Positions 44,505 to 55,888 of a DNA stretch of 64,000 nt are shown piece by piece. Positions within the stretch are counted from its first letter, which is position 1. Every line of letters begins with the position of its first letter. The notes beneath the pieces were generated by a model. That model saw only the letters and a list, made by a program, of their open reading frames with translations, made no database searches and was not told the origin of the DNA. The position numbers and the translations under genes were made by a program. Origin of the DNA: Acanthosepion esculentum. Lineage: Eukaryota > Mollusca > Cephalopoda > Sepiida > Sepiidae. The stretch is from contig OZ038485.1 of NCBI GenBank assembly GCA_964036315.1, positions 96,951,860-97,015,859 of the forward strand, read 5' to 3'.

Positions 44505-44965
44505 TTGGCTAAGTTTGGTTTGGTTTGGTTTGTTTTACGGCCTATCAACCTCAATGGGTTATTTAATGCCGACAAAATTTTTTATTGCTGGTAATTCTTT
44601 TTTTTTTTTATCAAATGTATTGATGGTAATTTTTTTTCCTTCAAAAATCTATTTCTGGTAATATTTTTTTTCAAAAATGTATTGCTGGTAATAATTTTTT
44701 CTTCAAAAACTTATTGCTGGTAATAACTTTTTAAAAAGTATTTTTGGTATTAAAACCTATTTTTTCACTTTCATAGTGTTTTGGCCCTAGTTTGTGGGTT
44801 AACTATTTGCCCATAGCTGGGACGCTAACAGGTGCTACTACCTTGGGTCAGGGTGGATCTGGGAACACCAGCAATTAAGAGGTGGTTCCACTCTCCTCAA
44901 AACCTCCTGAACAGAGACCTTGCTATTGGACGTAGTTTGTCGTCTTACTCGAGACGCGAATGTAG
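44505..44965 (+). repeat. RepX copy, full length
   Basis: The clearest RepX copy. It starts GTTTGGTTTGGTTTGGTTTG, has CAACCTCAATGGGTTATTTA, five 31-bp units (TTCAAAAATGTATTGCTGGT), CTTTCATAGTGTTTTGGCCC, AACTATTTGCCCATAGCTGG, GGGTCAGGGTGGATCTGGGA, CAATTAAGAGGTGG and GACGTAGTTTGTCGTC. No coding capacity, no tRNA boxes and no terminal inverted repeats are visible. Confidence 0.85.
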
Positions 44966-45425
44966 TTTATAGTCCATACCTCGGACGTAGGCTATGTCCA
45001 AAGTGAGAAATTCAAATGAACTTATCATAATGACAAAAAGAACTTTAGAAAATAGGTATCTTGCTGAAAATATTGTTTATGCGGGCATTTTAAAGAGGTA
45101 AAAGAATTTCAATGATGACCTCCTTTTCTCTGTTCGTAGGATGTGTTAATTAAAACTACTTAATTAAAATTAAATAACGCCTACTTTCAAGATAATTATT
45201 TTATTCTTTCACAAACGAGATAAAAAGAATTCAAATAAGGTTATTCTCTTCACGCTGGACACATATCTGCCAGGCGACAGTTTAAAATGGCGCCTTTATC
45301 TGCACGCATTTTCACTGTTTTTATTAAAGGTTGTATTTTCTTGATTCCAGGTGAAAACTTGGACATTTTCCACTATATTTCAGTAAAATCTTCATTTTCT
45401 AAAGTTACCGTTTATAATCATAGTA

Positions 45426-46263
45426 CAGAGTGCGATAAGTAAATTGTCGCCCTTTTTTTTTTTAAATTTCGCGCATGCGCGTTGTTTTGATTTTGCCGAC
45501 TGTACAGTATAGTAGGGTGAACTGGGCACCGTTTGAGAAAAAAAAGCACTATCCGCCAGAAATTTGGAAACGGCATGCTGTCCTGCTAAGCATTCGCGCC
45601 GGAAGCTCTAATACAAACATTTCAGAGAATGTTGGTGCCAATCTGTGGACAATGCAGAGGATCCGGAAAGATTTGGATGATATATCCACTCAACATCATG
45701 GTGTTTGGAGTGATCACTAATGATAGCGACGTTATGCCTCCATTCCCACGTGGCCTCAGACTCAATACGACGGCCTACATCAAGTACCTTGAGGAGGTAG
45801 TGCTGCCCTGGATCAAGAGGGTGGAAGAACCGATATCTGGCAACAGGACTCTGCAACATGCCACACAAGCAGGAGGACCCAGTTATTACTGTCAGACAAT
45901 TTCTGCGACCACATCATCCCTTACATCTGGCCATTTAACTCCTCAGACTGCAACCCTCTTGATTATCATGTGTGGGGCGCAGTTGAGCGAGAGACCAACA
46001 AAACTCCTTATAACACCATGAAGGCAAGGATTATGGCAGCATTCACCAACTTAAAGAAGGGGACCATCCAGAAGAGTTGCTGGAGATTCCTTAGTTGTCT
46101 GGAGACCGTGGTTGAAGCCAATGGTGATTATAATGAATAAAATTACTCTTTAGTATTTCAAGATATTTTTGTGTAATTTTCGTAAATATATCTGTTAAAA
46201 TGAGACGCCAGTGTTATTTTCACTTTTGCGTAATTTAGACGACAATTTATACATCGCACCCTG
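45426..46263 (+). mobile_element. Tc1/mariner-superfamily element with decayed transposase
   Basis: Terminal inverted repeats: CAGAGTGCGATAAGTAAATT at the left and, in reverse complement, CAGGGTGCGATGTATAAATT at the right; the first 26 positions match at 21. A TA precedes the left end; GA follows the right end where a second TA would be expected, so the target duplication is decayed or the end is off by a base. The 838-bp copy is shorter than an intact 1.2-1.4 kb element, in line with an internal deletion. Confidence 0.8.
45475..46140 (+). pseudogene. mariner-type transposase relic
   Basis: Three frames carry successive pieces. 45475-45720 has KKHYPPEIWKRHAVLLSIRA followed by NISENVGANLWTMQRIRKDL, an HTH region. 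About 45700-45830 reads a VFGVITNDSDVMPPFPRGLR block, containing the first catalytic Asp by comparison with the family, and LEEVVLPWIKRV. After shifts, CNPLDYHVWGAVERETNKTP (third Asp in N-P-L-D-Y) and a C-terminal RRF--CLETVVEANGDYNE follow to the stop near 46140. The linker between HTH and catalytic core is deleted and at least three frameshifts are visible. Confidence 0.85.
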
Positions 46264-47335
46264 GATATATAATATGTAAAAAAAGAAAAAAAAAAGGCGT
46301 GTTTAAATTGACGTCAGGAGTTTAACCTAACGCCTTCTCTTTTATTACCACAAATGTTGAAACGAAGTATTAGCGATGGAAACATTTATTTTAATTATTT
46401 TTTTAATTAATTTGTCGGATTTTGATTTCAGGATTTTAATACCATACCCCTTAACCTCATTTTAAACTGATACCATTTTTCCGTACATTGTGACCATTTT
46501 TCATAAAGTTTGTATTTTATTGATTTCAGATGTAAACTTGAAAAAGTCCCAACATATTTCAATGAAATATCAACTTTCCAAAATTATAGTTTCGAATTAT
46601 AGCTTAGAAAAAAGAAGGCGTTTGTTTAATAGCAGTTTATGGTTTTACTATTCGACTAAATTACCCATATATCCAGTAGATATAACTGCTTAAACAGGTG
46701 TCGACGCCCAATCTTAAAACACCCTTACGATCAGCATAATATTACCATTATTAACGAAGAGTTATTTTATTTATAACGCAAACTAAATCTAAGAAAATAT
46801 AGACTACATATATTCCCACTAAGAAAATGTTTCCATAGTCAGATTAAACAGGCGTAAAGTCAGCTGAGTCTAAGGTAAATTATCCCTATGTAACAGTTTA
46901 AGCTTCTCTTCCATTTGTTTTAGTGTCGGTGCCAGTATTGTCATTCAAAATCATTACACCTTGCGAATATTTTTCATTTATACATAACAATAAAAAAACC
47001 GTGATTGTTTTACCTTATTCTGAGTGCGTTAAGATGATGAAACTACCATATTTCGCTGACTCAGACCTTGCGAACATTTAGCTGCGGTGGGTTGTTTGCA
47101 AACCTTAAGGAAAATCAGATAGGAAATAAATGTCAGTAAACGTTTAAACTCAACACAGAAAAAAGCCATTTATTGACAAATTATCACAGGCTATAAAACA
47201 TGGATTCATTTCCTTCTTTTTAAATAAAAAAAAATAAAGCATGATCTTGGATGGCTATCGACATCTCAAGTTAATCGGGAGGTTTTTTTTTAATTATAAA
47301 TATTGTTCTTTATATTTGGTGGGATTTCAAGTATT
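46264..47335. other. AT-rich spacer without recognised feature
   Basis: No supported feature. The 67-codon frame at 46490-46693 is not recognised. Confidence 0.4.
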
Positions 47336-47339
47336 TTTT

Positions 47340-47740
47340 ATTATGTGTGTGTGTGTTTGGGGTTTTATGGCATATCAACCACTAGGGGTTATTTAATGCC
47401 AAATCCAGTCTTTACTAAATATATCAAAAACGTATAGCTGGCAACATCATTGTTTCAAAAACGTATAGCTGGAAACATCATTGTTTCAAAAACTGGCAAC
47501 ATCATTGTTTCAAAAACTGACAACATCATTGTTTCAAAAACGTATAGCTGGCAACATCATTGTTTCAAAAAAGTGTAGTTGGCAACATCATTGTTTCAAT
47601 GTGCTGGAAAAGACCTGGAAGTTCATTATTTTCCCATAGCTGGGACCCCAACAGGTACTACCACTCTGGGTCAGGGTGGAACTGGGAACATCAGCAATTA
47701 AGAGGTGGTTCCACGCTTCCTCAAAACCTCCATTTTTTAT
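47340..47740 (+). repeat. RepX copy with expanded internal units
   Basis: The head GGCATATCAACCACTAGGGG is followed by about six units of 22-31 bp (ATCATTGTTTCAAAAACGTA, TAGCTGGCAAC), then TTTTCCCATAGCTGGGACCC, GGTCAGGGTGGAACTGGGAA and CAATTAAGAGGTGG. The CTTTCATAGTG block is missing. Confidence 0.8.
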
Positions 47741-48442
47741 TATGAATGGCGTGAATCTAGACAAAACTGTACGCAACGTTTTTGAGCAATCTGAACGACG
47801 CATTAAAATGAAAAGGTATTTTTCTGTACAAGAAAAGATATCAGTGATTTTGATGTATAACAATTACGTTAAAAAATTTCTCAATGACCTGGAGTATATA
47901 TTTATATATGGAAAAATATATTCATTTTTATATATCAGACAAATTTTAGGAAAATCTATGACGAAGTGGGAAAAAAATTTAAAATACTATCCAATATAAT
48001 GATTGTGACAAGTAATACATACGAGGAATCTCAAGGAATTATATAAAAGATTATATGAACATAAAAGGGATCTTTTGCCAAACAACAAACTCAATGCATT
48101 AGTTGCTCGCTGTATTGAGCCTGGACATAAATTAAAAATGCTACTCTATTAAAAAGAGAAACTACTTTAATCGTTAGATCATTCACAACAAATTTGCGTC
48201 CGATTTCCTACAACATTACACCTTTCGGGTCGGTTCATCTGTTTTCACAAAGGGGGATATTTAATAACGAAAATGTGCGCTTGTCTTTATCGCCCTATAT
48301 GTAAGCACTGAAAATTATAAGAATTTCTTAGACCAAATCTAATTCTTTATTCTTGGGTGATTTTGTCTTTGCTTTTCTGAAAACTTGCCTCTTGTGATAT
48401 TATTTAAGCTTTCTATCGTCAAGTAATATCTTTCTTATATAG

Positions 48443-48943
48443 TGTTATGGGAACTTACCCATAATAATAATGGACTATTCCGGACATTATAAATACTGCG
48501 CCTCAAGAGGGAGGAAGAGGAGGATTATTGCAAGAATCTCCTGTCGAACTCTCTGCTTTGGCAGAGAGGAACTCGGACGAGGCTTTGCCGCAGGGCAAAG
48601 TTTCGTCCGGGGAGGTAGAGTGTCCATGAACCCGTTTATACGGTTTCTCATGGGCATATTTTTGGCCGAGCCTGCGGGCTCGGAGAACCCACATTAAACC
48701 GGCCTTGTGCCACATACGGCCCATTGTTGTTAAATATCGGATTATTGTAAGAACATTGGAATAGTGATACTTGTCGAGAAAGCATAGTTCACTCTAACCA
48801 AATCTGATAATCATTACTAATACTTCTACTTCTTTCGTACATATATCTGTTTGTAATATATCTGTGTTATTCCATATTCGAGTTATTCTTCATTGGTTCT
48901 ACCTTGGACCATCACCGTGCTACAAGGAACTTGGACCATAACA
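48443..48943 (+). mobile_element. Solo LTR of the gypsy family, carrying an insert
   Basis: It starts TGTTATGGGAACTTACCC, ends GGAACTTGGACCATAACA, and is flanked by a perfect 5-bp duplication TATAG (48438-48442 and 48944-48948). Outside the insert at 48537-48738 (plus its 15-bp duplication) it is about 284 bp and aligns with the LTRs at 27873 and 32582, minus most of their AGAGTC tract. A solo LTR arises by recombination between the two LTRs of one element. Confidence 0.95.
48537..48738 (+). ncRNA. Structured snRNA-like insert within the solo LTR
   Basis: A 202-bp insert flanked by GGATTATTGCAAGAA (48522-48536) and GGATTATTGTAAGAA (48739-48753), 14 of 15 identical. It folds into consecutive hairpins: CTCTCTGC/GCAGAGAG (48549-48568), a 16-pair stem CGGACGAGGCTTTGCC with GGCAAAGTTTCGTCCG (48574-48609), CCATGA/TCATGG with an inner CCGT/ACGG (48624-48653), then ATATTTTTGG (48656-48665), then CCGAGCC/GGCTCGG (48666-48683). 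Three stems, an Sm-like site and a final stem is the layout of U1-type snRNAs, but the sequence matches no snRNA I know. The 55 nt after the last hairpin are unstructured by eye. GC content is far above that of its surroundings. Strand is inferred from the Sm-like site. Confidence 0.6.
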
Positions 48944-48959
48944 TATAGAATACACTTTT

Positions 48960-50260
48960 TGTAAGGCATCTTATTCATCACGTACACTAGTCTCGAGAAA
49001 TGTTTAAAATTTCTACATATTCTGTCAATATTTAGACTGGAAGTGTGAAACAAGATATCTCGAAATCATAGCTACCGTAACTTACACTCTAATAAAACTC
49101 CTATTAGCAGTCTCTGTTAGCAATATCCAAGTGTGTCTACTCTGTAAAGACCGGAAGTTGCTCGCCATTAACCCAAGAAGCACAAAAGCGAAGAGCATAT
49201 TTAAGGCAGGCGAAGAAAGGATTCAGATATTAAGTATTTCGATATTTATATTTAACCCACTGCTAAAAGATATCTTCCTGATCAGTGATAGTAACTCCCG
49301 AAACGTGATGTAAAGTGAGAGACAGCACTCGATCACGTTGCCGATGTAAGGAATCTCGTTGTAATTCAATTTCGTTCTGCACCTACACGGACACGTTCGG
49401 AGCCAATGGGCTTGAATTAACGTTTTCGCTACTTCTCCTTTTAAGCGCTGCAAGATGTTTTAATTATGCACCACCTCGTTAAAAAGTCGTATCTTGTGTT
49501 CGTAGGGTTCTCCACACACCGCTTTAACTAACGAGTACGATGTTAGTCTTTGGCAATATCTATTGCTTTTATTCTTAATATACGCAAGCCAAGACAAAAT
49601 GATGATAAAGGCACTAAAGCCGTGTCAAAATGTTCTCCGATTTTCATTCTTGTATTACATTGTTACTTTCCAGTATATCCGATACAACATTCATTATTCA
49701 TATAATTAACTACAGACTAAAACAACACAGTTTGAATTAATATATAAATCACATAGATCAAAACCCACCCACGTTTCTCATCCGCACTTGACAGACATGC
49801 TTGCAGAGGTGTTGAAGTCTCCCACATGCTCACACTCATACAAATATACACACATAAGCACATCACACACACTCCCCAAAAATTAAAAGATAACCTACAC
49901 TTAACACACACTGTTAACACACACATGCCCTTCACTGCAACCAATAAAGCTGTCAAAATGACTAAGTAGGGAATTATTAGACTCATGAATCTTCAAGCTT
50001 CTATTAAAAATTAAAAAAAAACGTGAAAAAGGCAGTTTAACCAATACCAGGACTGACCAAAATTAACGATCAATCAATAAATAAAAGCCACAGACAAAGG
50101 TCACTTTCTTCAGAAACAGTCATTCACTACTGTAGTTTACTGCTATTAAGAAGCAGGGATTTTGTTTTCTCCTGATGATGGCTATGCTGGCCTAAACTAG
50201 TCGAGGAACCTAATTTACATAATAAAACAAAAATATTAATATACAACCCATTGTTTTTTA
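48960..50260. other. Spacer with weak Penelope-like remnants
   Basis: No gene supported. CCTGATCAGTGATAGTAACT followed by CCCGAAACGTGATG at 49278-49312 resembles a decayed hammerhead-type motif. CCTGATGATGGCTATGCTGG with CCTAAACTAGTCGAGGAA at 50172-50209 is a better one: stem I UUUCUC/GAGGAA, palindromic ACUAGU, but U instead of G in GAAA. Confidence 0.4.
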
Positions 50261-50267
50261 TTGTCTA

Positions 50268-50268
<1 letters not shown>

Positions 50269-50317
<49 letters not shown>
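50269..50317. repeat. (AT)n microsatellite
   Basis: About 49 bp of AT steps that touch the RepZ partial copy at 50318-50395 (minus strand). Confidence 0.97.
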
Positions 50318-50321
<4 letters not shown>

Positions 50322-50930
50322 GTGAACATAGAAGTCAACACTTAGAGGCGACAGTTTGTTTCACGCTAGATGCAATCGCCAGGCCACAAATTCTTATTAT
50401 GTTAATAAAAACACCAATCAAAATAAAAATAATAAGTAAATAAATATATAAGATAAAAAAATAAAATAAATAAAAACAAGCAAAATAATTTGACCCCAAA
50501 AAATAAACAAATAAACAACTTCCGGTAAAATAGCCGCCATAATAGATTACCCACAATAAGCTATCTAAACAAATTTTACTACGTTAATAAAAAAAACGAT
50601 CAAAATAAAAAATAAAAATAAAATAAATATAACGGATAAAAAACAAAATTAATTAAATAAAAACAAGCAAAATAATTTGACACAAATAAACAAATAAACG
50701 ACTTCCGGCAAAATATCTGCCAAAATAGACTACCCACAATGCACCACAGACCAGTATATATAAATAGCCGAAAAATAACAGCACTCGTGGCCTGACGATT
50801 GCATCTAGCATGAAACAGATTGTCGCCTCTATGTGTTGACTTTTATGTTCACTTTTATATTTACACACGCTCTATCTCTGATATTGAGCACTTTATCCCA
50901 TAAATATGGCACACTTGAAGACTATATTTC

Positions 50931-50938
<8 letters not shown>
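50318..50938. repeat. RepZ copies flanking a tandem duplication
   Basis: A minus-strand RepZ piece (50318-50395) and a plus-strand RepZ copy (50785-50938) face each other. Between them, 50391-50572 and 50573-50745 are tandem copies of about 180 bp sharing AATAAAAACAAGCAAAATAA, TTTGAC, AACGACTTCCGGYAAAATA and GACTACCCACAAT. RepZ is followed by an (AT)n array at 50935-50977. Confidence 0.75.
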
Positions 50939-50979
<41 letters not shown>

Positions 50980-51042
50980 TACATCAAAAATACTTTTACA
51001 AAACTTTGTTGTCGGGTTCCGCACACCAAAACAGGTACAAAA

Positions 51043-51708
51043 GTCCATATAAGCATATGTCTGCAAATCCTTCGTTTTTGAATTATTAAGTTTAAAGAAA
51101 GTTTACAGAATATGGCACTGCGTTGCAATATAGATTAGGTCACATTTGTCATTCATGTACATTTTTGACTAGTCGGTTCCAACGTTTAATGGGTGTAGTA
51201 GTGACTTAACTGAGAAGTGTTATGTTTATCGTGAGCAGGCAGATATGATTTTTACATGGTAATGGACGCAAGGCTGCACGTCTGTATCAGATTGCGTTTC
51301 CAGACGAAAGACAGCCGAGGTCATCCAAACCTTACTGCTGTTTATCGTCGCGTTGCTGGGACAGGATCCGTGACAACACAATCTATGGATCGGGGAAAAC
51401 CGTGATCCGCTCGTACACCTGACTGCGAAGAACACTGTATAGGCCGTCGGAGACGATACAGGTATCATCACACGTCAAGTTGCCCTTGCATGTCGTACAT
51501 CTCATAGTACCGCATGGAGGTTACTTCAAGAGCATCTCTTCAGTCTTGTTTACAGTTTGCTTTGTTTTGATGTCAGGAACCTGCCCCAAAAGTTTGTAAA
51601 AGCATTTTTTGGGTTGTATCTTGGATTGTGCATTTAGCAGTGTCTACCGTAACCTTTAAACTTAATAACTGAAAAACGAAGGATTTGCGGACATATGTTG
51701 ATATGGAC
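51043..51708 (+). mobile_element. TIR element with helix-turn-helix relic
   Basis: 55-bp inverted repeats, 51043-51097 and 51654-51708, share GTCCATAT-A-CATATGTC-G, CAAATCCTTCGTTTTT and TTATTAAGTTTAAAG at about 90% identity. Between them, plus-strand pieces read ARLHVCIRLRFQTKDSRGHP, VAGTGSVTTQSMDRGKPRSA and CRTSHSTAWRLLQEHLF (about 51250-51545) in different frames. This is the -R-A--LY---FP-RR-P, TGSV-----RGR-R and VSHSTVWR-L-E pattern of the HTH/linker domain of transposable-element proteins (DUF4817-like). Only the DNA-binding half remains. Confidence 0.75.
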
Positions 51709-52350
51709 TTGTTTTCGTATGAATAAGTAAAAAATTATTTGCACTTTAGACAGTTTATGAGTGCGGATAATTTTGGGGGCAGTAACTATTGTTTCCAACA
51801 CGTTCTTTTTTATAACAGAGAAGGAATTTATTTTTACTGTGTTCTTCTAGTATTCTTAAATTTTTCCGTTTGGTGGCTATCAGGGAGTGTAAAAATTGTC
51901 CGGAGTGTCTATTGTCTCAAGCGCTTTAGGTGACTTCTTTAGAAATTACGGTTTGTCCTTAGGTGTTGTTAATTTCTTTTCATGGTTGTCTTTGTAAGAT
52001 GTAGTTGGATGATGCCTATATTGTAGTAATGTTTATTCCGAGCCCTGCGAAAGTAACGAGGCTGAAAGTCGAATTGGTTTCATTTTATTAAAAAAAAAGA
52101 AGAAACTTTCAGCACATTACTTCCGTTGTTAAATAAGGTGAGATTACTGCTGGGTGCTGGATGTTTTATGTTGAATTCTTCTCTCACAGTGATATGTTTT
52201 CGGTTACGTGATTTATGAAGGACGGTCGTGTTATCAATCAGAATTTTCCTTATAGGTTATTGTAGATTGTGGGTGGCTAAATGCCTTCTGTGTCACTTTG
52301 ACCAGATAAAAGCCACGTGAGGAGTTTTCCCAAGGGGGTAGTGGTCTGAC

Positions 52351-52352
<2 letters not shown>

Positions 52353-52404
<52 letters not shown>
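52353..52404. repeat. (AT)n microsatellite
   Basis: About 52 bp of AT steps; the minus-strand RepV copy (52406-52515) begins directly after. Confidence 0.98.
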
Positions 52405-52409
<5 letters not shown>

Positions 52410-52659
52410 AGGCAGGAAGTATTCATCCATACAAGTTTGATTAAAAAGAACCGACAAGGACTGTCTGTTTAATATTTTATTATATTTTCGCACAAGCTGT
52501 TGAGTATTGCGGTCCAAGTAGTGAATAATCTGTCCGAAGTCCGTATTTCAAGTACTTTCAAATTTAGCTGTCAATATCAGGAACCGATTTCAAAACCCCA
52601 GATTTCTAAAGAATACCAGGATGTAGACAAAAGAATTCTAACTACTACATAGACACCAC

Positions 52660-52885
52660 ATCATGAGGAAAGGTTGTTTGGAGCATTTAACACTCACAGG
52701 ACATAATGACGGGAAGAAAGAGAGAAGAAAACATCGAGTAAATTACCTAATGAGATTGTGTAAATGAATGACAGGAAAGGGTGTCGGAGGAATCGTGAAA
52801 ACGACAAACATTGCTCGAAGCTAAATAGGATAGGAAGTTGTGGAGAGACATGATTGCTCAATGTCTCAAGGGGCACGTTACAAAT
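52660..52885 (+). pseudogene. LINE-B C-terminal fragment
   Basis: The plus strand carries HHEERLFGAFNTHRT-type residues (HIMRKGGLE-L-LTG block), then YLMRLCK, NDRKGCRRNRENDKHCSKLN and RIGSCGET, the degraded YL--LC-WM-----G-I-K-QTLL--T--RKLW end of LINE-B. Confidence 0.6.
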
Positions 52886-52989
52886 AAAAGAAGATAGTGA
52901 CCAAAAAAAGAATCAAAATATCACAACATAAATTACACAGATGGTGAAATCAGAAATTAAACTATAAAAATCAAAGCACCACATGAAAG

Positions 52990-54390
52990 AAAAAAGGACA
53001 GACTATACGGAAATGAAAGGAGTATGAGGAGATGAATGGATTCACAATAAGGAGATGAAAGGACTAACTATAATGGAATGGAAGGACTAACTATAAAGAG
53101 AAGAAATTATTAACTATATGGAAATAAAAGGACTAGCTATACGGAGATGAAATGACAATGAGGAGAAGAAAGGACTAACTCTAATGGAATGGAAGGACTA
53201 ACTATAAAGAGAAGAAAGGATTAACTATAAGGAAATAAATTAATTATAAGGAGATTGAATGACAACGAGAAAAAGAAAGGACTAACAATAATGGAATGGA
53301 AGGACTTACTATAAAGAGAAGCAAGGTTTAACTATAAAGAAATAAAAGGACTAACCATACGGAAATGAAATGACAATGAGAAGAAAGGACTAACTATAAT
53401 GGTATGGAAGGACTAACTATAAAGAGAAGAAAGGATTAACTATAAGGAAATAAAAGGACTAACTCTAAGATGAAATGACAACGAGGAGAAGACAGGACTA
53501 TCTATAATGGAATGGAAGGACTATCTATAAAGAGAAGAAAGGATTAACTATAAGGAAATAAAATGATTAACTATAAGGAAATAAAAGGACTAACTATAAG
53601 GAGATAAAATGACTATGAGGAGAGAAAATGACTAACTATAATGGAATGAAGGACTAACTATAAAGAGAAGAAAGGACTAACTATAAGGAAATAAAAGGAC
53701 TAATTATAAGGAGATGAAATAACAACGAGGAAAAGAAAGGACTAACTATAATGGAATGGAAGGACTAACTATAAAGAGAAGAAAGGATTAACTATAAGGA
53801 AATAAAAGGATTAACTATAAGGAGATTAAATGACAACGAGGACAAGAAAGGACTAACTATAATGGAATGGAAGGACTAACTATAAAGAGAAGAAAGGATT
53901 AACTATAAGGAAATAAAAGGACTAACTATAAGGAGATCAAATGACAACGAGGACAAGAAAGGACTAACTGTAATGGAATGGAAGAACTTACTATAAAGAG
54001 AAGAAAGGATTAACTATAGGGAAATAAAAGGACTAACTATAAGGAGATCAAATGACAACGAGGACAAGAAAGGACTAACTATAATGGAATGGTAGAACTT
54101 ACTATGAAGGATTAACTATAAGGAAATAAACGGACTAACTATAAGGAGATGAAATGACTATGAGAAGAGGAAACACCTAAATATAATGGAATGGAAGAAC
54201 TAACTCTAAAGAGAAGAAAGTATTAAAGGTAAGGAAATAAAAGGAGTAACTATAAGGAAATTAAGGACTAACTGTAAGGAGAAGAAAGGAATGACTATAA
54301 GGAGAAAAAGCACTAACTAAAATGAAATGAAAGGTTCAACTATGAGAAGAAAGGACTAACTATAAGAAGAAATGAGAAACTGTAAGAATA
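52990..54390 (+). repeat. Complex minisatellite (GGACTAACTATAAGGAAATAAAA type)
   Basis: About 1.4 kb built from short modules: GGACTAACTATAATGGAATG, GAAGGACTAACTATAAAGAG, AAGAAAGGATTAACTATAAG, GAAATAAAAGGACTAACTAT and AAGGAGATGAAATGACAACG. Together these make a higher-order unit of about 120 bp, repeated roughly 10 times with substitutions and module losses. Purines dominate the plus strand. Confidence 0.92.
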
Positions 54391-54549
54391 TATAATGTAT
54401 GTTCGTCAGCAAGATGGACAGCCAAAGGTGTGAGCTTCAAATTAGTGACGTCAGAATCGAGCAGATACAGAAATTCTGGGTGATAACAGATGATGAAAAT
54501 GTGTGATGCAGTTATCCAATTTCGCAAAGATTGAAAAGAGGCCTTCCGG

Positions 54550-55060
54550 AATCTAAGCAAAATATAAAGACATAGACAAAAAAAAAAAAAAAACGCGTGC
54601 TAGACTGCTATGTTATATCGATCCTCTTGTATGGCAGTGAATGCTTGACAATTTCCTTACAGATAAAGACGGGACTCGAAGAGAAAGAGAGAGAGGGGGG
54701 ATGGATGGAGGTAGGGAGGGAGATGCCTTTATACAGAAGGATGCTGAGAATACCATGTGAACAATGAGGCCGTTCAAAAAATGGGGAGTAGAAAAACAGC
54801 TATATTTAAAATCAGAAAGTAAGTTGGCATTTCTGTGACACAACAAAAGGAAAGACGGCTTGGAAAGTTTAATATTCACAGGATGTATCAAAGGATTTCC
54901 GGAGGGCAACAGCGAGTGTCTTGCCTAATCAGTTTGTGTGAATGACTGCGGGAACAGAGACAATGAGGAATTCTACAAGTCAGATGTTGCTTAGAGCTAC
55001 ACGGGAGAAAGCTGTGGAGAGCTATATTTGCCTACGTCCTAAATAAGTAATGATGATGTT
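54550..55060 (+). pseudogene. LINE-B C-terminal region
   Basis: The plus strand reads LDCYVISILLYGSECLTISL at about 54602-54660, then, after a purine insertion, YRRMLRIP near 54735, VGISVTQQKERRLGKFNIHR and TSQMLLRATREKAVESYICL. The last part corresponds to the QTLLRATK-RKLWRA end. Several frame changes. Confidence 0.7.
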
Positions 55061-55499
55061 ACTCTATATACAATTTAATAAGACAGCAATGATCCAGTGT
55101 TGAAACATTACTTAAGATTGAGTTATCAATAAAATTAACTAGAAGAGTTGAGATTCATCTTTCAATGTGTGCATTTGTTTTTAATCATGCAAGCAGGTCT
55201 GGGGCCACGTGGAGACAAGATTTTTTTTGGGGGGAATTTGCCGATGTTAGCTCAACTCAAACAGTACTTATTTATTAGAAGAAGTCATAGTGCATATTTT
55301 TATTGGTAATTGTCGCTGGAAAATCTTCACTATTCCCAAACATATAAATCTTATCTAAGTTGATATCTACAATATTATCTTACCTATGTCAAACTGGATT
55401 AGACGAAAACTATTTTGGTCAGTCTGTTAGTTATTTATTTGCCATGCGTGATACACGCTGAGACAGATTTTTTTCCCCGCAGTAGGTTGACATTTCTTT

Positions 55500-55705
55500 C
55501 AAGAAACCTACTTTCAAGGCTATAGATCCCGGTCTGTCTTACTATTTACCCAGGGCTGGGGTGGGGGAGAAGAAGAGGATTCATACCTTTCCCAAGCATA
55601 TTAGCATATAAGTGAATGTAATGGATTCAACTGGAATTCGAACTCGGTTATCCGATTCCTCAATCCAAGCCGCTATCCATTACTCCCCCGTGCCCAACAG
55701 ATGTA
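55500..55705 (-). mobile_element. SINE-T copy
   Basis: On the minus strand from 55705: GGGCACGGGGGAGTAATGGA, TAGCGGCTTGGATTGAGGAA (A-box region), CGAGTTCGAATTCCAGTTGA (B box), then the body GGGAAAGGTATGAATCCTCT and CAGCCCTGGGTAAATAGTAA. It is collinear with the copies at 25342 and 55995. Confidence 0.75.
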
Positions 55706-55714
55706 TTTGGTTTA

Positions 55715-55888
55715 GAGATTAATTGTATGGCAATAAATGCTAGACAGTTTCTTTACAGTTGAAGAAGAAGGAACTTGAAGCGACAGAGATGTGGTTCTAC
55801 AGAAGGCTGCTGAGAATGCCATGGACATAACATGTGAACAACGAGGGAGTTCTAACGAAAATGGGAACTAGAAAGACTACATTACACA
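55715..55888 (+). pseudogene. LINE-B fragment fused to 5S-like sequence
   Basis: LYGNKC-TVSLQLKKKELEA then YRRLLRMPWT, HVNNEGVLTKMGTRKTTLH corresponds to the GSECWT to KM-TKRTLL segment of LINE-B. The frame runs straight into the 5S-like block at about 55889. Confidence 0.65.

Noticed and set aside
48470..48724. Open frames on both strands across the solo LTR insert (75 and 73 codons)
   Set aside because: They come from GC-rich hairpin sequence and cross the insertion boundary into the LTR, so a structured RNA explains the segment better.
48537..48738. Spliced-leader RNA
   Set aside because: A donor-like AGGTAGAG and an Sm-like site exist, but the leader/donor is not in a first stem, and an insert in an LTR is not an SL gene cluster.
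53000..54380. Regular repeats resembling a CRISPR array
   Set aside because: The units have no unique spacers, repeats and between-repeat parts are equally conserved, and the setting is eukaryotic.
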